Shown: positions 10,143 to 19,149, counted from the first letter of the stretch. The stretch is 64,000 nucleotides of DNA from Rossellomorea aquimaris (GCF_020171925.1 NZ_JAIVAR010000001.1:62001-126000); one strand, 5' to 3'. Notes: generated from the sequence alone by a model not told the origin. Numbers and translations are program-made.

Positions 10143-11243
10143 TTGCCTTTAAAGAAATCGAATCCCGATTTTATCCTTATTATTGTGACCCTCACACTTT
10201 TGGCAGTGGGATTGGTTATGGTGTACAGTGCGAGCGCGGTCTGGGCGGATTACAAATTCGACGACTCATTCTTTTTTGCCAAGAGGCAATTACTATTCGC
10301 TGCAGTCGGTGTCTTTGCGATGTTTTTTATTATGAATGTGGAATATTGGACGTGGAAAAATTGGGCCAAGGTTCTCATCATCATCTGTTTCGTTCTATTG
10401 GTGATGGTGTTGATCCCCGGTATTGGTGTCTTGAGGAACGGGTCGAGGAGTTGGATCGGTGTCGGGGCATTTTCCATCCAGCCGTCCGAGTTCATGAAGT
10501 TGGCCATGATTGCATTTCTGGCCAAATACTTGTCTGAAAATCAAAAGTATATAACCTCCTTCAGGAAAGGTGTCTTGCCTGCCCTGCTACTTGTATTCAC
10601 AGCATTCGGGATGATCATGCTTCAGCCGGATTTAGGTACGGGGACAGTAATGGTCGGGACATGCATGGTGATGATTTTCATCTCGGGGGCGAGGGTGATG
10701 CATTTTGCCTGGCTCGGCATCGCCGGTTTGGTCGGATTTGCAGGACTCGTCGTGTCCGCTCCATACAGGATTAAACGGATCACATCATTCCTCGACCCTT
10801 GGGAAGATCCACTTAACAGCGGCTTTCAGATCATTCAATCATTATATGCCATTGGTCCAGGTGGATTGTTTGGCTTGGGGCTGGGGCAGAGCAGACAGAA
10901 ATTCTTCTATCTCCCCGAACCACAAAATGATTTTATCTTCGCGATATTGGCTGAAGAGCTCGGTTTCATAGGCGGGACATTCGTCCTTCTCCTCTTTTCA
11001 TTGATCCTATGGAGGGGAATCCGGATTGCGCTTGGTGCACCTGATTTGTTCGGAAGCCTTCTTGCAGTCGGGATCGTTTCGATGATTGCCATACAGGTCA
11101 TGATCAATGTGGGTGTTGTGACTGGCTTGATGCCTGTTACGGGAATCACACTCCCATTCCTGAGTTATGGGGGGTCATCGCTGACTCTGATGCTGATGGC
11201 AGTTGGCGTACTATTGAATATAAGCCGGTATTCCCGGCTATGA
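10143..11243 (+). CDS. spoVE: SEDS-family glycosyltransferase SpoVE
   Basis: SpoVE is the SEDS peptidoglycan polymerase of spore cortex synthesis, partner of SpoVD. The protein has about ten membrane segments and strong identity to B. subtilis SpoVE throughout, for example YSASAVWADYKFDDSFFF near 28, GSRSWIGVGAFSIQPSEFMK near 100 and PFLSYGGSS near the C-terminus. I chose TTG at 10143, which gives 366 residues, the B. subtilis length, and places GAGGTG 6 bases upstream; a GTG at 10134 lies inside that site. In B. subtilis murG and murB follow; here a hairpin and a gene-free gap follow. Confidence 0.94.
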   Translation: MPLKKSNPDFILIIVTLTLLAVGLVMVYSASAVWADYKFDDSFFFAKRQLLFAAVGVFAMFFIMNVEYWTWKNWAKVLIIICFVLLVMVLIPGIGVLRNGSRSWIGVGAFSIQPSEFMKLAMIAFLAKYLSENQKYITSFRKGVLPALLLVFTAFGMIMLQPDLGTGTVMVGTCMVMIFISGARVMHFAWLGIAGLVGFAGLVVSAPYRIKRITSFLDPWEDPLNSGFQIIQSLYAIGPGGLFGLGLGQSRQKFFYLPEPQNDFIFAILAEELGFIGGTFVLLLFSLILWRGIRIALGAPDLFGSLLAVGIVSMIAIQVMINVGVVTGLMPVTGITLPFLSYGGSSLTLMLMAVGVLLNISRYSRL

Positions 11244-11247
11244 CTAG

Positions 11248-11336
11248 GAAAAGATTGGCTTCTTATCATCTCAGTCCATGTGATCCTTCACCTTTTTTAT
11301 CGAAGGTTACGTGACTGGGTGGAAGTCAATCTTTTT
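11248..11336 (+). terminator. Long hairpin terminator after spoVE
   Basis: The base stem pairs AAAAGATTGGCTTC (11249-11262) with GGAAGTCAATCTTTT (11321-11335); an upper imperfect stem pairs CAGTCCATGTGATCCTTC with GAAGGTTACGTGACTG. The right arm ends in TTTTT. It has the same two-level architecture as the hairpin after pbpB. Confidence 0.72.
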
Positions 11337-11855
11337 GTGGTTACAGGGGTATTCGGATGCAATAGGGGCGTTCAAGTATCAACAAATGAGAGGATATCCG
11401 GCACAGCCCAGTGAATAAAGAACTATTACTCATTTTTTCTATAAATAACAATAGGATATTCGAAGGTAAGATGTTACAATATATTACATAATTAAAACGA
11501 ATGAAAGTGATAGGGTTTTCAATATAATAGGAGATTATATTACTTTTTTTAACCAAAACTTTTACATTTCAATGACATCCTTTCATATCAAGTAAATGGT
11601 GTTTAGAATAGAGGAGAAGAGTGTAATAAACAAGGTGGTATTCCCTTTATTCGATTCTATGGAATGTACATAATTTTCATTTGAAATTTTCATTATGTTT
11701 GGTGAAGGTAAAGGATTATCGTTTGAGCTGCTACCTGATAACCGTCCGATTCCCTTTCACATGATTGCCTTCCTGAACTCTCATTAGAGAAACCATTTAT
11801 ATTAAGGCACGGTGTAACGTGTCCATAAATACGAAATGAAATTGAGGAAAACGTA
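11337..11855. other. Gene-free gap where murG-murB lie in B. subtilis
   Basis: I see no credible coding sequence on either strand in this AT-rich stretch. The short minus-strand frames lack ribosome binding sites and resemble nothing I know. No MurG (GGTGGH-type) or MurB (FAD-binding) fragments could be read in any frame. The stretch holds a candidate promoter (11501-11528) and the leader of divIB. Confidence 0.7.
11501..11528 (+). promoter_or_regulatory. Candidate SigA promoter upstream of divIB
   Basis: A perfect TATAAT at 11523-11528 is preceded by ATGAAA (11501-11506) with a 16-base spacer. A promoter is needed here because a terminator-like hairpin precedes divIB. The start would lie about 320 bases before the divIB ATG, so other promoters may be closer. 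Confidence 0.4.
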
Positions 11856-12644
11856 ATGAAAAAAGAAAATGTTGTTTCCATTGAAGAAAGAATCCCAAAA
11901 CTGAAACAGCACAGAAAAAAGAAAGCCAATAGAAGGCTGTTGTTCGTATTGTCCTTGTTTCTGCTCATGATCCTATCAGTCGTTTATTTTCAGTCGCCCC
12001 TTAGTCATGTAAAGACGATAGAGGTGAAGGGAAATGAATTGGTCCCTGATGAGAGAATCCTTTCTGTAAGTAAAGTGGAATCTGGGATGAATGTATGGAG
12101 CGTAAGTAGAAATGACATTGCAGAACATTTGAAGAAACTACCGGAAGTCAAGAGCGCAGAGGTAAAGCTCTCATTTCCCAATTCCTATGTGATTAACGTA
12201 AATGAATGGGGAAAAAAAGCGTATCTACTGAAGGATAACAAATTTTTCGTCATCCTGGAGAATGGTAAAGTCCTTGATAAAGGCTCGGAATCCATCCCTG
12301 TGGATGCACCCCTTCTAAGAGGGTTCAAAGAAGACAAGACATTAAAGAAAATGATTGGAGAATTAGGTGAGCTTCCAAAGGAGGTTCAGCACCTCATTTC
12401 AGAAATCAATCTGGTCCCAAAGAAAACGGATCAGTATCATCTTCAGTTATTCATGAATGATGGGTATGAGGTAAGTGCGACGATCCGGACATTCTCTGAA
12501 AAAATGGAGCATTACCCTTCAATCGTCAGTCAACTCGATCCTGAACAAAAAGGGATCATCGATTTGGAAGTAGGCTCTTACTTCAGGGCATATGAACAGG
12601 ATGGAGAAGATGAAGGAGATGACGGGGATGAAAGTGAAAGGTAA
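11856..12644 (+). CDS. divIB: Cell division protein DivIB (FtsQ family)
   Basis: DivIB is a bitopic divisome protein that stabilises FtsL and DivIC. The 262 residues (263 in B. subtilis) show a basic cytoplasmic tail with the EERIPKLK motif near 11-18, a membrane segment about 28-46, a POTRA domain (about 51-120) and the FtsQ-type beta domain ending near IIDLEVGSYF (about 237). The C-terminus is acidic. GAGG precedes the ATG by 8 bases. The downstream ylxW start lies inside its 3' end. It opens the second half of the dcw cluster behind a gene-free gap. Confidence 0.95.
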   Translation: MKKENVVSIEERIPKLKQHRKKKANRRLLFVLSLFLLMILSVVYFQSPLSHVKTIEVKGNELVPDERILSVSKVESGMNVWSVSRNDIAEHLKKLPEVKSAEVKLSFPNSYVINVNEWGKKAYLLKDNKFFVILENGKVLDKGSESIPVDAPLLRGFKEDKTLKKMIGELGELPKEVQHLISEINLVPKKTDQYHLQLFMNDGYEVSATIRTFSEKMEHYPSIVSQLDPEQKGIIDLEVGSYFRAYEQDGEDEGDDGDESER

Positions 12645-13329
12645 ACACGTTATCCTCTCACTAGTAAGTTTAGTGCTTGGTTTCATCCTTGCTTTTTCAT
12701 ACAGTCTCGCGAACACAGAAGAAGCTGGTAAAGGAAAACGAAGCAATGGTCAATGGAAACAGGAAGAAGAGCTGAGAGATCAGATTTTGGAGCAGCAACA
12801 GAAGAATAACAATCTGCAGCAGCAGCTCTATGAAAAACAGGAAAAAGTAGTGAACATGGAAAAGGAATTTTCAAAGGAAAAACAAATTTACTTCAATCTT
12901 GCTGAAGAAGCGGAAAAATACCGGATGTATCTGGGAAAGACAAAAGTCAAGGGTCCGGGAGTGTCAGTGACACTTGCGGATGCCGATTATAAACCGAATG
13001 AAGATAATGCAAACAATTATATCGTTCATGAGCACCACATTTTCAAGGTGATAAATGAATTGTATATAGCCGGGGCGTCTGCAGTCGCCATCAATGGCCA
13101 GAGGCTGAAACATGATTCATACGTGTTGTGTCATGGACCCGTCATACAAGTTGATGGAATTGAATATCCGGCACCTTTTGAAATAACGGCCATCGGTGAT
13201 CCGGAGGTACTCTCGTCAGCCATGAATATTGCGGGAGGGGTCAAGGATCAGTTGGTGAATGAAAATATCGAATTCTCTTTAGAGAAGAAAGCCGATATTA
13301 TGCTACAACCGCTGATTGGTGAATCATGA
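12628..13329 (+). CDS. ylxW: DUF881 membrane-anchored protein YlxW
   Basis: The function of DUF881 proteins is not established. The 233 residues show a short N-terminal membrane segment (about 5-24), a Gln/Glu/Lys-rich coiled coil (about 40-90) and a DUF881 domain (about 100-230) with the typical pattern GPGVSVTLAD, NELYIAGASAVAINGQRL and ITAIGDPEVL. I placed the start at 12628, 9 bases after AAGGAG, giving 17 bases of overlap with divIB; an in-frame TTG or ATG further upstream lies deeper in divIB. Length agrees with B. subtilis YlxW (231). It is the first of two adjacent DUF881 genes between divIB and ftsA. Confidence 0.88.
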   Translation: MKVKGKHVILSLVSLVLGFILAFSYSLANTEEAGKGKRSNGQWKQEEELRDQILEQQQKNNNLQQQLYEKQEKVVNMEKEFSKEKQIYFNLAEEAEKYRMYLGKTKVKGPGVSVTLADADYKPNEDNANNYIVHEHHIFKVINELYIAGASAVAINGQRLKHDSYVLCHGPVIQVDGIEYPAPFEITAIGDPEVLSSAMNIAGGVKDQLVNENIEFSLEKKADIMLQPLIGES

Positions 13330-13352
13330 GTTTGCACTCCAATAGGTAGAAA

Positions 13353-14105
13353 GTGTTGGAAAGCAAGGTGAAGGAATTGGACAGCAAGCTTAAAGTGAGT
13401 TTTACAATCATTACCATGATCGTCGGTTTCATGATTGCCATTCAATTTCAGACAGTCAAGGAACCTGTTGTCCGTGATACAAGAGACATATGGGAATTAA
13501 GGGATGCACTTCTCAAAGAGAAGGAATTGAATTCTAACATGCTTGACGAGATGAGGGCTGTTGAGGAAAAACTCGAAACGTACAAAACGGAGCAGAAGGC
13601 AAGTCCTGAGCAAGCCTTGAAACAGACATTGGAAGAATTGAAGACGGAAGCTGGCCTGACTGAGAAAAAAGGGACGGGCCTGATCCTCACCATCGAACCC
13701 GCAATGGAAGAAATATTGCTTGGTGAAAAGGTCCAGAGTGTCTCTCCTCAACTACTCGAACGATTAGTCAATGAGTTGAACCAGTATGATGCAATGGACA
13801 TTTCCATTGATGGCCACCGCTTAATCAATACTTCGGTCATACGGGATATCAACGGGGAAACGAATGTGGACGGTTACTCGATCACTAAGATCCCCTTTGA
13901 AGTGAGGGTGTTGACGAAAGACCTTGAAACAGCCAAAAAATTATATAACCGGATGCAAGTATCGCAATCCGTGGAGGATTTCTTTATCGACAACCTGCGG
14001 GTATCCATTGCCAAACCGATGGAGGAAGTGGTTTTGCCAGCTTACGATGATACAATCCGTGTCCGCTATATGGAACCGGTAAGTGAAAGAGGAGGGAATG
14101 GGTAA
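13353..14105 (+). CDS. ylxX: DUF881 membrane-anchored protein YlxX
   Basis: This is a second DUF881 protein, about 250 residues, with one membrane segment (about 17-31), a coiled-coil linker (about 45-95) and the DUF881 domain (about 103-245) with GTGLILTIEP, NELNQYDAMDISIDGHRL and ITKIPFEVRVL. The start is uncertain: GTG at 13353 has only GGTAGA upstream, TTG at 13356 is adjacent, and GTG at 13371 would still leave the membrane segment intact. It resembles ylxW in domain order, so the pair probably arose by duplication. It ends one base before sbp. Role unknown; position suggests division or envelope function. Confidence 0.85.
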   Translation: MLESKVKELDSKLKVSFTIITMIVGFMIAIQFQTVKEPVVRDTRDIWELRDALLKEKELNSNMLDEMRAVEEKLETYKTEQKASPEQALKQTLEELKTEAGLTEKKGTGLILTIEPAMEEILLGEKVQSVSPQLLERLVNELNQYDAMDISIDGHRLINTSVIRDINGETNVDGYSITKIPFEVRVLTKDLETAKKLYNRMQVSQSVEDFFIDNLRVSIAKPMEEVVLPAYDDTIRVRYMEPVSERGGNG

Positions 14106-14106
14106 T

Positions 14107-14469
14107 ATGTGGCTTCCCGTTTTAGGGTTGCTAGTGGGGGTCGTACTCGGCCTTCTGACCGATATTAGAATTCCAGATGAATACTCGAACTATTTATCGA
14201 TCGCAGTCCTTGCTGCACTGGATACACTTTTTGGCGGGATCCGTGCTCATCTCCAAAATATTTATGATGATAAAGTCTTTGTTTCAGGCTTCTTTTTTAA
14301 TATTTTACTAGCAGCAAGTTTGGCTTTTCTAGGGGTTCATCTTGGTGTAGACTTGTATCTGGCAGCTGTTTTCGCATTTGGTGTAAGGTTATTCCAAAAT
14401 ATAGCGGTCATAAGAAGGATACTCATTAGCAATTGGACAAATAATCACGAAAAAAGAGAAAAAAATTAG
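14107..14469 (+). CDS. sbp: Small basic membrane protein Sbp (DUF1290)
   Basis: A 120-residue integral membrane protein with three or four hydrophobic segments and a basic C-terminus, nearly identical to B. subtilis Sbp over IPDEYSNYLSIAVLAALDTL, GGIRAHLQ and HLGVDLYLAAVFAFGVRLFQ. I chose ATG at 14107 because it starts the conserved MWLPVLG and lies 11 bases after GGAGG; in-frame ATGs at 14098 and 14083 are too close to or overlap that site. No biochemical role is known. It lies between the DUF881 pair and ftsA, as in B. subtilis. Confidence 0.92.
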   Translation: MWLPVLGLLVGVVLGLLTDIRIPDEYSNYLSIAVLAALDTLFGGIRAHLQNIYDDKVFVSGFFFNILLAASLAFLGVHLGVDLYLAAVFAFGVRLFQNIAVIRRILISNWTNNHEKREKN

Positions 14470-14476
14470 AATTTTA

Positions 14477-14506
14477 AAAGGGAATCGTTTTTGTAACAGC
14501 GAATAT
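14477..14506 (+). promoter_or_regulatory. Candidate SigH promoter of ftsAZ
   Basis: AAAGGGAAT (14477-14485) matches 8 of 9 positions of the SigH -35 pattern RNAGGAWWW, and AGCGAATAT (14498-14506) matches the -10 pattern RNNGAATWW, with a 12-base spacer. In B. subtilis one ftsAZ promoter is SigH-dependent and raises FtsZ at the onset of sporulation; this element sits in the equivalent place, about 78 bases before the ftsA start. Confidence 0.65.
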
Positions 14507-14583
14507 CTTATTAAGATATACTTAGATTTGAGACTAACTGGGATTGTTGTTCTCATAAACATTCTTTAAGGAGGTGCCATAGA

Positions 14584-15882
14584 GTGAACAGCAATGAAAT
14601 ATACGTTAGCCTAGACATCGGTACATCCACAGTGAAAGTGATCATTGGTGAAATGTCAAATGATTCCTTGAACATTATCGGTGTAGGGAATGTAGAATCG
14701 GAAGGAATCAGAAAAGGTTCCATCGTAGATATAGACGAAACTGTTCATACAATCAAGAAGGCAGTTGAACAAGCAGAAAGAATGGTCGGTCTATCGATCA
14801 ATCAGGTTATAGTAGGAATTACAGGCAATCACGTTTCTCTCCAGAATTGTCACGGTGTCGTGGCCGTTTCAAGTGAGAATCGGGAAATTGGTGATGAAGA
14901 TGTGATGAGGGTCATGGATGCGGCACAAGTTGTCTCCATCCCGCCAGAAAGGGAGATCATCAATGTGATCCCAAGGCAGTTTATCGTTGACGGACTTGAT
15001 GAAATCACAGACCCGCGCGGTATGATCGGAGTCCGACTTGAAATGGAAGGCACCATCATAACGGGATCCAAGACGATATTACATAATACTTTGCGTTGCG
15101 TGGAAAAAGCAGGGCTTGAAATTGTGGATATTGTTCTACAGCCACTAGCAGCAGGTTCAGTAGCCTTATCAAAGGATGAGAAGAACCTTGGTGCAGCTCT
15201 AATCGACATCGGTGGCGGTTCCACCACCATAGCCGTTTTCGAGCAAGGGCATCTTAAAGCAACGACAGTCTTGCCAGTCGGTGGAGAGCATATCACCAAG
15301 GATTTATCGATCGGTTTAAGGACTTCGACCGAGGACGCCGAGAAGATAAAGACAAAATATGGACATGCTTTTTATGACCATGCTTCCGAGGATGAAGTGT
15401 TCAGTGTACCGATAATCGGAAGTGATCAACATCAACAATTTAATCAATTAGAAATTTCTGATATCATAGAAGCAAGGCTCGAAGAAGTACTGGACCTCAT
15501 CAGTCATGAATTGAAAAGGATGGGGATAAGGGACCTGCCTGGCGGATATGTGTTGACTGGTGGTGTAGTTAACCTTCCGGGTGTGTTAGAATTAGCACAA
15601 ATCGTTTTTCAGAATAGGGTACGGGTTGCGATCCCGGATTATATCGGTGTAAGGGAACCTCAATATACCACTGCTGTCGGTTTGATCAAATATGCCCAGA
15701 AGAATGCTAGATTGCAAGGAAGAAGCGTAAGCGCTGAACCTGTTCCGGTAGAAGCCGCTGAAAAGAGGCAAGCAAAACAAACCAATAAAAAACCGAAGCC
15801 GGCAAAAGCTGTAGAAGAAACACATGAAGACGATAAAGCGATGTCAAAAGTGAAAAAGTTCTTTGGATACTTCTTTGAATAA
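14584..15882 (+). CDS. ftsA: Cell division protein FtsA
   Basis: FtsA is an actin-like ATPase that tethers FtsZ filaments to the membrane. The 432 residues include the phosphate-binding motif LDIGTSTVK (about 9-17), the 1C domain inserted after it, IDIGGGST near 209 and the second phosphate loop GGYVLTGGVVNLPG near 320. After a Lys/Pro-rich linker the protein ends in the amphipathic helix MSKVKKFFGYFFE, the membrane-targeting sequence. The start is GTG at 14584 with an excellent AAGGAGGTG 7 bases upstream. ftsZ follows 41 bases after the stop. Confidence 0.97.
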   Translation: MNSNEIYVSLDIGTSTVKVIIGEMSNDSLNIIGVGNVESEGIRKGSIVDIDETVHTIKKAVEQAERMVGLSINQVIVGITGNHVSLQNCHGVVAVSSENREIGDEDVMRVMDAAQVVSIPPEREIINVIPRQFIVDGLDEITDPRGMIGVRLEMEGTIITGSKTILHNTLRCVEKAGLEIVDIVLQPLAAGSVALSKDEKNLGAALIDIGGGSTTIAVFEQGHLKATTVLPVGGEHITKDLSIGLRTSTEDAEKIKTKYGHAFYDHASEDEVFSVPIIGSDQHQQFNQLEISDIIEARLEEVLDLISHELKRMGIRDLPGGYVLTGGVVNLPGVLELAQIVFQNRVRVAIPDYIGVREPQYTTAVGLIKYAQKNARLQGRSVSAEPVPVEAAEKRQAKQTNKKPKPAKAVEETHEDDKAMSKVKKFFGYFFE

Positions 15883-15923
15883 AGCAAAGAATCCATTGAT
15901 TCGACGAGTTAGGAGGATATGTC

Positions 15924-17081
15924 ATGTTGGAGTTTGATACAAATTTAGATTCATTGGCCACAATAAAAGTTATCGGTGTCGGTGGTGGAGGAAACAACGC
16001 AGTAAATCGTATGATTGAACATGGTGTTCAAGGTGTTGAATTCATCGCTGTTAATACGGATGCACAAGCTCTTAATCTATCAAAAGCAGAGATCAAGATG
16101 CAAATCGGAGGAAAACTGACAAGGGGACTTGGAGCAGGCGCGAATCCCGAAGTCGGAAAAAAAGCTGCTGAAGAAAGTAAAGAGCAGATCGAAGAAGCTC
16201 TCAGGGGTGCGGATATGGTGTTCGTTACCGCTGGGATGGGTGGAGGTACAGGTACAGGTGCTGCTCCTGTTATCGCCCAGATCGCACGTGAAATCGGTGC
16301 TTTGACTGTCGGTGTCGTGACCCGTCCATTCACTTTTGAAGGACGTAAGCGATCCAATCAGGCAAGTGGCGGAATCGCTGCGATGAAAGAGGGAGTCGAT
16401 ACCTTGATCGTCATCCCTAACGATCGACTGCTTGAAATCGTTGATAAGAGCACGCCGATGTTAGAGGCATTCCGTGAAGCGGATAACGTATTAAGACAAG
16501 GTGTACAAGGTATTTCCGACCTCATTGCCACACCAGGATTGATTAACCTTGACTTTGCGGATGTTAAAACAATCATGTCCAATAAAGGTTCAGCGTTGAT
16601 GGGAATCGGCGCGGCGTCTGGCGAAAACCGTGCTGCAGAAGCTGCAAAGAAGGCCGTTTCAAGTCCATTGCTTGAAACATCCATCGATGGTGCACAAGGT
16701 GTTCTTATGAATATCACTGGCGGAACGAGCTTGAGCCTTTATGAAGTCCAGGAAGCGGCAGATATCGTAGCTTCTGCTTCAGACCAAGATGTGAATATGA
16801 TTTTTGGATCCGTCATCAATGAAGATCTAAAAGACGATATCGTAGTTACGGTCATTGCTACAGGCTTCAATGAAGAAGTCCTGCAGGCTCCAAAGCAGAC
16901 CCGTCCTACATTTGGAGGGGTTAAGCCAAACCCTGCTCCTCAGCAACAGGTGAAGCGTGAGCAGCCGAAGCGTGAAGAGGTTCAGCAAGAACCTGTCCGC
17001 TCTTCCTCCAATAATCATCAGGGTGCCGAGGATACACTGGACATCCCGACGTTCCTGCGTAATCGTAACCGTAGAAGATAA
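15924..17081 (+). CDS. ftsZ: Cell division GTPase FtsZ
   Basis: FtsZ is the tubulin homologue that forms the cytokinetic ring. The 385-residue protein shows [13 protein letters not shown] near 18-30, the tubulin signature GMGGGTGTG at 104-112, NVDFAD-type GTPase-contact residues ([11 protein letters not shown] near 208) and, after a Gln/Pro-rich linker, the conserved tail [16 protein letters not shown] that binds FtsA, SepF and other partners. AGGAGG precedes the ATG. A strong terminator follows. The bpr gene found downstream in B. subtilis is absent, as in most Bacillaceae. Confidence 0.99.
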   Translation: MLEFDTNLDSLATIKVIGVGGGGNNAVNRMIEHGVQGVEFIAVNTDAQALNLSKAEIKMQIGGKLTRGLGAGANPEVGKKAAEESKEQIEEALRGADMVFVTAGMGGGTGTGAAPVIAQIAREIGALTVGVVTRPFTFEGRKRSNQASGGIAAMKEGVDTLIVIPNDRLLEIVDKSTPMLEAFREADNVLRQGVQGISDLIATPGLINLDFADVKTIMSNKGSALMGIGAASGENRAAEAAKKAVSSPLLETSIDGAQGVLMNITGGTSLSLYEVQEAADIVASASDQDVNMIFGSVINEDLKDDIVVTVIATGFNEEVLQAPKQTRPTFGGVKPNPAPQQQVKREQPKREEVQQEPVRSSSNNHQGAEDTLDIPTFLRNRNRRR

Positions 17082-17094
17082 GAATGATAGGATA

Positions 17095-17129
17095 CAAAAA
17101 AGATCCCCGAAAAGGGGGTCTTTTTTTTG
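17095..17129 (+). terminator. Intrinsic terminator after ftsZ
   Basis: AGATCCCC pairs with GGGGGTCT around a GAAAA loop, followed by eight T residues. Confidence 0.92.
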
Positions 17130-17258
17130 CGTCTATTTTTCGGACCATTGAGACAGCAGATCTAGATTCAATCACTGATAAAGTGAATCTTTAAACAGTG
17201 GGTCGTCTGGATGCAATTCACCCGCGGGTAAAAGGGATGATTACCTCGATTTTTTCAC

Positions 17259-17346
17259 TGCGACATATTTCGTTTCAATCTCTTAAAAGTTTCTCGAACT
17301 GGCATACATAAAATGACAAACTTTTAGAGGGGATGTACGATATACT
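17259..17346 (+). promoter_or_regulatory. Spo0A-dependent spoIIG-type promoter
   Basis: ATGACA (17313-17318) and TATACT (17341-17346) are separated by 22 bases, the unusual spacing known for the B. subtilis spoIIG promoter, which SigA polymerase uses only with phosphorylated Spo0A. Sequences one mismatch away from the 0A box TGTCGAA lie upstream: TCTCGAA at 17292-17298, and TGCGACA (reverse orientation) at 17259-17265. The spoIIGA start is 67 bases downstream. Confidence 0.72.
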
Positions 17347-17413
17347 TCCTATAAGTCATTCGAATTCTTATCAGCATGTGCCCGGACTGGATGAAGTTTA
17401 AGGAGGGTAGAGA

Positions 17414-18337
17414 TTGACCTTATATTTAGATGTCATCTGGTTACTGAATCTTTTCGTGGATTTTATCTTACTCTGGCTGACAGGGCTGATTCTTAAAAGA
17501 CAATATGCCCTATGGAGGATTGCGGTTGGAAGCTTGATTGGTTCTGTCATCATCGTGATCTCGTTTTCACCTTTTGCACATGTGGTAGGAAATCCGCTCG
17601 TTAAATTGTTGTTTTCACTCATCATGGTGTATTCAGCGTTTGGATTCAAGCGATTTCGTTATTATGCTGCCAATCTACTAATGTTTTATTTTGTCACGTT
17701 CTTAACAGGTGGGATCCTCATCGGAGCCCATTACTTTCTAACCTTTGATCCCGGAGCTGAAACGACCGTATTATTAGCAAGCATCAAGGGCTACGGGGAT
17801 CCGATAAGCTGGGTTTTCGTCATGTTGGCACTGCCCATTGCATGGTACTTCTCGAAAGCGAGGATGGATAGTGTCGAACATGTTAAGATCCAATATGATC
17901 AGCTGGTCGATGTATTGGTGAAAATCGGAGAGTTTGAATTTACTGTCAGGGGACTTGTGGACAGTGGTAACCAGCTTCAGGATCCAATCTCAAAGACCCC
18001 TGTGATGATTGTTTCCATTGAGGGATTTAAGGAAACTGTACCAGAAGCCGTACATGTACTATGTGAAGAAGCAGAAGATATTTTTTCAGGAAAACGAAAC
18101 CTGGAAGAACAATGGACCGATCGTTTAAGAATTGTCCCGGCTCAATCGGTTGGAAGGAACAGCCAGTTATTGGCAGCCATTAAGCCTGATTCAATCATGT
18201 TGAAGGACCATGAATCCAACTGGCCCTCCAGTGGATTGATCGTTTTTCGACAAGAGCCGCTGTCCGCTGATGATAGCTTCTGTGCCATTGTCCATCCTAA
18301 AATGACTGCTGGTAAACCCGTACAGAATGTTTCTTAG
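17414..18337 (+). CDS. spoIIGA: Pro-SigE processing aspartic protease SpoIIGA
   Basis: SpoIIGA is the membrane protease that cleaves pro-SigE in the mother cell after signalling by SpoIIR from the forespore. The 307 residues have about five N-terminal membrane segments (to about 155) and a C-terminal protease domain with the catalytic motif LVDSGN, aspartate 183, the same position as in B. subtilis. The start is TTG at 17414, with GGAGGG 7 bases upstream. sigE, its substrate, follows 53 bases after the stop in the same transcription unit. Confidence 0.96.
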   Translation: MTLYLDVIWLLNLFVDFILLWLTGLILKRQYALWRIAVGSLIGSVIIVISFSPFAHVVGNPLVKLLFSLIMVYSAFGFKRFRYYAANLLMFYFVTFLTGGILIGAHYFLTFDPGAETTVLLASIKGYGDPISWVFVMLALPIAWYFSKARMDSVEHVKIQYDQLVDVLVKIGEFEFTVRGLVDSGNQLQDPISKTPVMIVSIEGFKETVPEAVHVLCEEAEDIFSGKRNLEEQWTDRLRIVPAQSVGRNSQLLAAIKPDSIMLKDHESNWPSSGLIVFRQEPLSADDSFCAIVHPKMTAGKPVQNVS

Positions 18338-18390
18338 TTCAATTATTACTACTATACTCACATCTTAAAGAAATAGAAGGGGGAGCAATG

Positions 18391-19110
18391 ATGAAAAAAT
18401 TAAAAATGAGAATTCTGTATATCTGGTACAAATTATTAATAAGGTTAGGGATCAAGACAGATGAAATCTACTACATAGGAGGAAGCGAGGCACTTCCACC
18501 ACCCTTAAGCAAAGAAGAAGAAGAAGTACTTCTCACCAAATTGCCCAAGGGAGATAAAGCAGCAAGGTCATTATTGATTGAAAGGAACTTGAGGCTTGTC
18601 GTTTACATCGCAAGGAAATTTGAAAATACAGGCATCAATATCGAAGACCTGATCAGTATCGGGACAATCGGACTGATCAAGGCAGTCAATACATTCAACC
18701 CAGAAAAGAAAATCAAATTAGCGACGTATGCATCAAGATGCATCGAAAATGAGATCCTTATGTATCTCAGGAGAAACAATAAGATACGATCTGAGGTTTC
18801 CTTCGATGAACCTTTGAATATTGATTGGGACGGGAACGAATTACTGCTTTCCGATGTACTTGGAACGGATGAAGATATCATTACGAAAGATCTTGAGGCA
18901 ACAGTGGACAAAAAGTTGCTCTTTAATGCTCTCCATCAGCTATCCGACCGTGAGAAACAAATCATGGAGCTACGATTCGGTTTGGTGGGGGAAGAAGAGA
19001 AGACTCAGAAAGATGTAGCGGATATGCTCGGCATCTCGCAATCCTATATTTCCAGACTTGAAAAAAGAATCATTAAAAGGCTGAAGAAAGAATTTAATAA
19101 GATGGTGTGA
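18391..19110 (+). CDS. sigE: Mother-cell sporulation sigma factor SigE (pro-form)
   Basis: SigE directs early mother-cell transcription in sporulation. It is made as an inactive membrane-bound precursor; about 27 N-terminal residues, here an amphipathic basic stretch ending near DEIYYIGG, are removed by SpoIIGA. Regions 2 ([24 protein letters not shown] split near 62-85) and 4 (helix-turn-helix around [19 protein letters not shown] near 208-226) are nearly identical to B. subtilis SigE. I chose the second of two adjacent ATGs (18391): it gives 239 residues, the B. subtilis length, and better spacing to GGGGGAG. Confidence 0.98.
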   Translation: MKKLKMRILYIWYKLLIRLGIKTDEIYYIGGSEALPPPLSKEEEEVLLTKLPKGDKAARSLLIERNLRLVVYIARKFENTGINIEDLISIGTIGLIKAVNTFNPEKKIKLATYASRCIENEILMYLRRNNKIRSEVSFDEPLNIDWDGNELLLSDVLGTDEDIITKDLEATVDKKLLFNALHQLSDREKQIMELRFGLVGEEEKTQKDVADMLGISQSYISRLEKRIIKRLKKEFNKMV

Positions 19111-19113
19111 TTC

Positions 19114-19149
19114 AAAAGGCTGATCTTCAAATGAGGATCAGCTTTTTTA
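19114..19149 (+). terminator. Intrinsic terminator between sigE and sigG
   Basis: AAGGCTGATC pairs with GATCAGCTTTTTT around a ten-base loop. It limits read-through from spoIIG transcripts into sigG. Confidence 0.88.

Noticed and set aside
11693-11968. 91-codon minus-strand frame in the murG-murB gap
   Set aside because: It crosses into the divIB start region, has low-complexity Phe/Ser composition and no binding site; no MurG or MurB similarity.
14850-15299. 149-codon minus-strand frame in ftsA
   Set aside because: Antisense shadow of a highly conserved gene; composition mirrors ftsA codon use.
17163-17193. AGATTC/CACT inverted repeat between ftsZ and spoIIGA
   Set aside because: Interrupted stem without T-run or known binding-site pattern; probably chance.
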